Shown: in pieces, positions 14,295 to 18,448 of the stretch | How positions within the stretch are numbered: position 1 is the first letter of the stretch | Layout of the letters: the number at the start of each line of letters is the position of its first letter | Assembly: GCA_016201185.1 (NCBI GenBank) | Contig: JACQDG010000057.1 | Location: 1 to 18,448 of the forward strand | Direction of reading: 5' to 3' | DNA: 18,448 nt | Origin: Acidobacteriota bacterium | GTDB lineage: Bacteria; Acidobacteriota; Terriglobia; Bryobacterales; JACQDG01 | Position numbers and translations under genes: made by a program | Notes under the pieces: model-generated | Seen by the model: only the letters and a program-made list of their open reading frames with translations | The model's database searches: none | Told to the model about the DNA's origin: nothing

Positions 14295-15032
14295 GTGTCC
14301 GGACGCGCCATCCTTACCTATCACTCGCTGGACGACTCCGGCTCCGTCATCTCGGTGCGCCCGGCACTGTTCGAGCGCCAGATGGAGGCCTTAGCCGGCG
14401 CCCGGGTGAAGGTGGTCCGCTTGACGGAGCTGGTTTCCGCTCCGCCGCCGGCGCTGGCTCTGACATTCGACGACGGCTTTCAAAACTTCGCCGACGTGGC
14501 GGCCCGGGCGCTCGGACATCACGGATTTCCCGCCACCGTCTTTCTGGTGACCGACTATTGCGGCCGCCGTAATGACTGGCCTACGCAACCGGAAGGCATC
14601 CCGCGCCTGCCCCTGATGGACTGGTCGTGCATCCGCACTTTGAGCGGAGCCGGCATCGAGTTCGGCGCACACACAGCGACGCATCCTTATCTGACCGCCA
14701 TCCGGGAAGCCGAGGCGCGGGAAGAGATCCTTACTTCCAAGCAGCGGATCGAGGACGCCATCGGGCAGCCGGTCCGGGCATTCGCCTACCCTTTTGGGGC
14801 GACCTCCGGGCCGGTGCGCCGCATGGTGAAAGAGTATTTCACCGTCGGTTGCTCCACGCGACTGGGATGGGTCTCCCCTTCCAGCCGCCCAGAGGCCCTG
14901 GAACGGCTGGACGTCTACTATCTGTCGCATTTATACCTGTTTCGCCACCTGTTTCAGTCCTCCGCGCGTTGGTATCTGGGGCTCCGCAGCCTGGCGCGGG
15001 AATGGAACGCCCCACAGGTCCCTTCTTCTTGA
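14295..15032 (+). CDS. NodB-type polysaccharide deacetylase, no signal peptide
   Basis: The 245-residue protein has the carbohydrate esterase 4 motifs in order: ILTYHSL (6-12), TFDDGFQN (57-64) with D59 as candidate catalytic base and D60 as metal ligand, the zinc histidines H126 and H130 in HTATHPYLT, and FAYPFG (163-168). Family members remove N-acetyl groups from GlcNAc-containing glycans, or formyl groups in the ArnD branch. The protein starts directly at the catalytic core without a signal peptide or obvious membrane anchor, so it likely acts in the cytoplasm on an intermediate. Start is GTG 14295, two bases after the previous stop, and no Shine-Dalgarno is obvious. It overlaps the following gene, whose start is a TTG in TTGA or an ATG 27 bases earlier. 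Confidence 0.88.
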   Translation: MSGRAILTYHSLDDSGSVISVRPALFERQMEALAGARVKVVRLTELVSAPPPALALTFDDGFQNFADVAARALGHHGFPATVFLVTDYCGRRNDWPTQPEGIPRLPLMDWSCIRTLSGAGIEFGAHTATHPYLTAIREAEAREEILTSKQRIEDAIGQPVRAFAYPFGATSGPVRRMVKEYFTVGCSTRLGWVSPSSRPEALERLDVYYLSHLYLFRHLFQSSARWYLGLRSLAREWNAPQVPSS

Positions 15033-16009
15033 ATGTCCTCGTCTCAGTACCGCCGTTCGCCTGCCCCTTGTGCAAGGGGCCGCTTGGCCAGGACCTTGCA
15101 GCCTACTCCTGCGATCCATGCGGACGCAGCTACCCGATTCTCTGCGGCATTCCCGATTTCCGCATTCTGCCCGACCGTTACATCTCGCTCGAGGACGATC
15201 GGCGGAAAGGGACGGTCTTGTTCGAGCAGGCGGCCCACCGCAGCTTTGCCGAGATGCTCGATTACTACTACTCGATCACGCCGGAGGTCCCGCCGGAGCT
15301 GTCCCGGAAGTTTCGGGCTCACGCTTTGCAGGAGGTCGAAATTGGAGCATCGATTCTTGCAGAGAAAGATGCGGTGTTTCCCCGCGGTCCCTTTCTCGAC
15401 CTGGGCTGCTCGACGGGAGGAATGGTAGTGGCCGCGGCCCGCAAATTCCCGGCGGTAATGGGAGCGGATGTGGCCTTCCGCTGGCTGGTGGTGGGAGTGG
15501 CGCGGCTGCGCGAGGCCGGCGTTAGCGCGCCGCTGGTCTGCGCCAACGCCGAGCACCTGCCCTTTGCCGACGATTCTTTTTCCACCCTCACAGCCATCGA
15601 TCTCCTGGAGCATCTGACTGATCCCGTTCCCGCCATGGGGGAGTGCCGGCGGGTCGCAGCGTCCGGGGGGGCCTGCTATTTTTCCACCAACAACCGCTAT
15701 TCGCTTCTGCCCGAGCCTCACGCGGGCGTATGGGGCGTAGGCTGGCTGCCGAGGGCCCTGCAGGCTTCCTACGTGGAGCTTGTTGCCGGCCGCAACTATC
15801 GCAATATCGTGCTGCTTTCCGCCCGCGAACTGGCGCGTGCGGCCCGCGCGGCTGGTTTTGAAGGCTGCCGGCCCGCTCCTGCCCCGCTGCACGCCCCCGG
15901 CCGTTTCGAGCGGGCCTTGAGCGCCTACGATCTGTTGCTCAGCCAACCCGGCCTTTCGACGCTGCTGCGGTGGATCGGGCCGCGCCTGGAACTCCTATGC
16001 CGAAAATAA
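15029..16009 (+). CDS. SAM-dependent methyltransferase with N-terminal Trm112-like zinc ribbon (paralog 2)
   Basis: The 326-residue protein has the same two-module plan and nearly the same length as the one at 2425. The zinc ribbon uses C12-x2-C15 and C28-x2-C31 and continues YPILCGIPDF (35-44). The methyltransferase has FLDLGCSTG (122-130), D147 in the motif II position and AIDLLEHLTD (189-198). A long block at 219-242 (starting STNNRYSLLPEPH, ending VWGVGWLP) is almost identical in pattern to residues 215-238 of paralog 1. The start is uncertain: TTG 15029, overlapping the deacetylase stop as TTGA, or ATG 15002, giving nine more residues. The former is reported because it minimises overlap. 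A much longer open frame upstream is a shadow of the deacetylase gene. It overlaps the next gene by 13 bases. Confidence 0.86.
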   Translation: MNVLVSVPPFACPLCKGPLGQDLAAYSCDPCGRSYPILCGIPDFRILPDRYISLEDDRRKGTVLFEQAAHRSFAEMLDYYYSITPEVPPELSRKFRAHALQEVEIGASILAEKDAVFPRGPFLDLGCSTGGMVVAAARKFPAVMGADVAFRWLVVGVARLREAGVSAPLVCANAEHLPFADDSFSTLTAIDLLEHLTDPVPAMGECRRVAASGGACYFSTNNRYSLLPEPHAGVWGVGWLPRALQASYVELVAGRNYRNIVLLSARELARAARAAGFEGCRPAPAPLHAPGRFERALSAYDLLLSQPGLSTLLRWIGPRLELLCRK

Positions 16010-18063
16010 AGAGCTCAACCGCATGGGCGCTCCTCTGGCCGGTCTGGATCGTTCTGACCCTGGCCCTGACGGCCGGACCCTTCCTTTGGCACCTGGAGTA
16101 CTTCCACCATCCGGGCCCACAGTTCTTTTCAATCTATCTGGGCATGCTGGCGGTGTTGGGGCTCGTCAGCGCCTTTTATCTTCGCTTGCGCCAAGCCCGG
16201 CCCGCGATCATCGTCTGGGAGCCGCGGGCAATTGCGATTTTCTTTCTGGCTTTTTTTCTGTTTTATGCCCCCCTGCCGGCCTTGTACGCTTTGTGGATCG
16301 GCTTCATTTGTTTCTCTATCGGCCGGTTGATGCTCCAGCGCCTGACCGAATCGGCACTGGAGCAATTGACCCTCTGGCCGGCCGCCGGGCTTGGCCTGCT
16401 GAGCGCCGCGCTTTTTTGCCTGGGCCTGGCGCGGCTCTACTACCGCTGGCTGGCTGTGGCTCTGCTGGCACTGGCGGCGCTCGTGTTGTGGCGAAATGCG
16501 GCCCGAGTGTGGCAAGTGCTGCGGCGGATCGAAGCGGGCTATGTCGCCTCGGCCGGCGGGCCGCTCTGGGGCCTTTGCCTGGTTTTCGTCTTCGTCGTTT
16601 CCCTTTCGAGCGCTATGGTGGCGCTCAGCCCGGAGATTGCGTTCGACCCGGTGAGCTTCCACTTCGTGCTGGCACGCGAGTACGCCGCCCGGCACGAACT
16701 GGCCGTAATCCCGTACATCCCTTACTCCTATTTCCCGCAAAATGTAGAGGTTCTGTATACTTTGGGCTTCCTGCTGGAAGGACAGGCCACGGCCAAGCTT
16801 CTCAGCTATGCTTTCTTCCCGCTGGCGGCCATGACTGTGTTGCTGATCGGCAGGCGCTGGTTTTCCGGGGCGCCTTCTGAATCCGGGCCCCTGGTTGGAG
16901 CAGCGCTTTTCTGGACCACTCCCTTCATCTCCTGGACTGGCAGCGTGGCCAAGAACGACCTGGCCCTGGCGCTCTATCTCCTGCTCGCTCTTTACGCCGT
17001 ACTGCGGTGGAGCGAAACTCGCCGCTTCGGATGGCTGGCCGCGGCGGCGCTTTTCCTCGGCTTTAGCTTCGGTGTGAAGCACGTGGCCGTCCTTGGCGCT
17101 GTTCCGCTGGGGCTCCTCATCCTGTGGCAGTTGCGTGCAAATCCCATCCGGTGGCGCCAGGCCCTGGGGCTGGCCGCAATCTTTGCCTGCGCCGGCCTCT
17201 TCTGGCACGCCCGGACTTTTGTGCTGGCGGGGAATCCTTTATATCCCGAATACGGCGCGAGCGCCGTGCGCTCGACCACCGCCGCCGGCCACCCCCAGTT
17301 GAGCCGCCTGGAGCGGCTGAGGGTATACGTGTCCTTCCCCTGGACCATGCACTTCCGCGGCCTGCACGTGTTTGAATCGCCTTCCCCCAACCCGCTCGGT
17401 TTTGCGCTGTTGGCCTTCTGGCCCTTGTTCTGGTGGCCGGGCGGTATCCGCAGCCGCACCGCCAGGCTCGCGCTGTGGTTCGCCCTGGGCTATCTGCTTT
17501 ACTGGGCCGCCGTGCTGGTCAAGGTCCGCTACGCCATCGCGGCTTTTGGCGTGTTGTTTGCCTGCCTGGGAGATCGGCTCTCGGCTTACTTTTTCTCCGG
17601 CAACGGAGCACGCAGCGCTCTTCGCCGCGCTTCCATCCTGGCGCTCGCAACTTACTGCCTCCTTTTTTCCCTCAGCCTCACCTTGATCCTGGAAATGAAC
17701 GTGCCGCGCCTGAAGCTCTTCGCGCGCCGCATCGACCGGGAACAGTTCCTGCGGCAAAGCCTGGTCACTTACCCGACGATCGAGGCCCTCAACCGGGCGG
17801 CCCGCCCCGGCGAGGTGGCCTACTCGGTGGGCAACTGTTCGACCTTTTATTCCCACATCGAGTTTCACTGCTACTTCGATGAGGAGAACAATTACTCGTT
17901 CCGGCGAATGGCCCGCGAACTGGGCGCAACCCACTACAACTATCTAATCGTCTCCGCCGAGTGGGCCCGGCATCCCCACATGCGGGGCGTCGAGCACTAC
18001 TATCATCCTCAGTTGCTCTACCACGACCAATACTTTTATCTCTACCGCCTGCGGCGGCTGTAA
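15997..18063 (+). CDS. Large GT-C-like integral membrane glycosyltransferase
   Basis: The 688-residue protein has many predicted membrane helices and a soluble C-terminal part of about 100 residues (from VTYPTIEALNRAARPGE onward). A loop near residues 214-230 (EIAFDPVSFHFVLAREY) holds D217 and F-H 221-222, like the acidic external loop of GT39/GT83-type enzymes that use polyprenyl-phosphate sugars. SVAKNDLALALYLLLALYAVLRW lies in a later helix, also typical of that fold. In most family members this loop follows the first helix, whereas here about six helices precede it. Likely roles are adding a sugar to the glycan, or ligation/polymerisation outside the cytoplasmic membrane. ATG 15997 is chosen within the previous gene's end. 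This is the last + strand gene of the cluster. Confidence 0.72.
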   Translation: MPKIKSSTAWALLWPVWIVLTLALTAGPFLWHLEYFHHPGPQFFSIYLGMLAVLGLVSAFYLRLRQARPAIIVWEPRAIAIFFLAFFLFYAPLPALYALWIGFICFSIGRLMLQRLTESALEQLTLWPAAGLGLLSAALFCLGLARLYYRWLAVALLALAALVLWRNAARVWQVLRRIEAGYVASAGGPLWGLCLVFVFVVSLSSAMVALSPEIAFDPVSFHFVLAREYAARHELAVIPYIPYSYFPQNVEVLYTLGFLLEGQATAKLLSYAFFPLAAMTVLLIGRRWFSGAPSESGPLVGAALFWTTPFISWTGSVAKNDLALALYLLLALYAVLRWSETRRFGWLAAAALFLGFSFGVKHVAVLGAVPLGLLILWQLRANPIRWRQALGLAAIFACAGLFWHARTFVLAGNPLYPEYGASAVRSTTAAGHPQLSRLERLRVYVSFPWTMHFRGLHVFESPSPNPLGFALLAFWPLFWWPGGIRSRTARLALWFALGYLLYWAAVLVKVRYAIAAFGVLFACLGDRLSAYFFSGNGARSALRRASILALATYCLLFSLSLTLILEMNVPRLKLFARRIDREQFLRQSLVTYPTIEALNRAARPGEVAYSVGNCSTFYSHIEFHCYFDEENNYSFRRMARELGATHYNYLIVSAEWARHPHMRGVEHYYHPQLLYHDQYFYLYRLRRL

Positions 18064-18077
18064 GTGGAGCGCCGTGT

Positions 18078-18443
18078 CTATAAGGGTTGATCGGGTGTGA
18101 TCTCGACCGGCAGACCATCGCCCCAGCCATATTTCCGGCGGCCCAACGCCTGGGCCCGCTTCCAGATCCTGGCGTCCCGCTTCTGGTCGAGCACGCGAGC
18201 CGAGGCGCTGAACTCCCGGTCGCCTAGCCGTACCCTCACGCCAGGGTTTCGCTGGATATTCCGCACCCAGTTTGCTTTGTGGAAGAGCTCGGCGAGCAGG
18301 TACAACTTGCCTTCGGAGGCGACGAACCAGATCTCGATCTCGCGCGGCAGGCCGGTCTTGCGGCCTGTCGTTGTCAGATAGAGAAACGAAAGGTCAGCGA
18401 GTTTCTTCTTCTTGGCGCTTGCCACTTTTCCGCTAGAGTACAC
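18078..18443 (-). CDS. Deazaflavin (F420)-dependent nitroreductase/quinone reductase family protein
   Basis: About 115-121 residues with the small split-barrel pattern of the DUF385/Ddn-like family: FLYLTTTGRKTGLPREIEIWF, then GKLYLLAE, NWVRNIQRNPGVRVRLG and RVL, ending KYGWGDGLPVEI. Members bind F420 or flavin and reduce quinones or nitro compounds; F420 use here is assumed from the family. Two GTG codons can start it, at 18443 and 18425. The second leaves SAKKKKLADLSF close to the fold and lies nine bases below a possible -10 (TACTCT, 18440-18435). The frame is still open at the window edge, so a more upstream start cannot be excluded. It converges on the glycan cluster with 14 bases between stop codons, and no terminator is visible. 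Confidence 0.75.
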   Translation of the reverse strand: MYSSGKVASAKKKKLADLSFLYLTTTGRKTGLPREIEIWFVASEGKLYLLAELFHKANWVRNIQRNPGVRVRLGDREFSASARVLDQKRDARIWKRAQALGRRKYGWGDGLPVEITPDQPL

Positions 18444-18448
18444 TGGCC

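Noticed and set aside
16129..17208. Long - strand open frame (359 codons) opposite the GT-C-like gene
   Set aside because: Same Gln/Arg/Glu-rich antisense composition and no recognisable domain; the + strand gene explains the region.
18061..18080. Possible bidirectional terminator between the GT-C-like gene and the convergent F420-family gene
   Set aside because: The 14-base gap has no inverted repeat with a T-tract on either strand.
1..18448. Mobile elements, CRISPR arrays, tRNA or rRNA genes
   Set aside because: No transposase-like protein, terminal repeats, regularly spaced repeats or tRNA-like cloverleaf sequence was recognised; the short gaps between genes leave almost no room for them.

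Overview
High-GC bacterial DNA (roughly 60-65% G+C by eye) carrying a cell-surface polysaccharide or glycan assembly cluster, flanked by unrelated housekeeping and accessory genes. The phylum cannot be proved from the sequence. The high GC, frequent TTG/GTG starts, scarce Shine-Dalgarno sites and -10 boxes placed directly against start codons would suit an Acidobacteriota-like or similar deep-branching genome, but that is inference only.

Left flank (1-2390). The C-terminal end of a signal peptide peptidase SppA runs off the left edge on the + strand. Facing it on the - strand is a two-gene toxin-antitoxin module: a ribbon-helix-helix antitoxin followed by a MazF/PemK-type toxin, with an 8-nt overlap. 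Its promoter carries repeated GGAG(A)TAT elements. Next, also on the - strand, are a Gfo/Idh/MocA sugar-type oxidoreductase and a small Rieske [2Fe-2S] ferredoxin.

Core cluster (2425-18063). Thirteen consecutive + strand genes are packed with overlaps or very short gaps. In order they are: zinc-ribbon methyltransferase 1; UDP-GlcNAc 2-epimerase; a membrane-anchored GT2 glycosyltransferase; a Wzx-like flippase; a second type of methyltransferase; two related GT2 enzymes; two GT4 glycosyltransferases; an NAD-dependent SDR resembling the UXS/ArnA decarboxylase group; a third related GT2; a NodB-type deacetylase; zinc-ribbon methyltransferase 2; and a large GT-C-like membrane protein. Together they could supply modified nucleotide sugars, build an oligosaccharide on a lipid carrier at the cytoplasmic face, methylate and deacetylate it, flip it, and process it outside. 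No initiating phosphoglycosyltransferase, classical Wzy polymerase, Wzz or ABC exporter is recognisable here.

Promoter-like sequences lie immediately before the genes at 2425, 4546 and 9947, so the cluster may be read as three nested units. At 2425 and 9947 the spacing implies leaderless or nearly leaderless mRNAs. The points most worth a second look are the family of three GT2 enzymes with an EDHC motif in place of DxD and a shared C-terminal membrane motif, the paralogous zinc-ribbon methyltransferases at both ends of the cluster, and a perfect 7-bp inverted repeat bracketing the 9935 promoter.

Right flank (18078-18448). A small - strand deazaflavin (F420)-dependent nitroreductase-family protein converges on the cluster. 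No tRNA, rRNA, CRISPR array, insertion sequence or convincing intrinsic terminator was seen, and no gene-free stretch exceeds about 80 bases.
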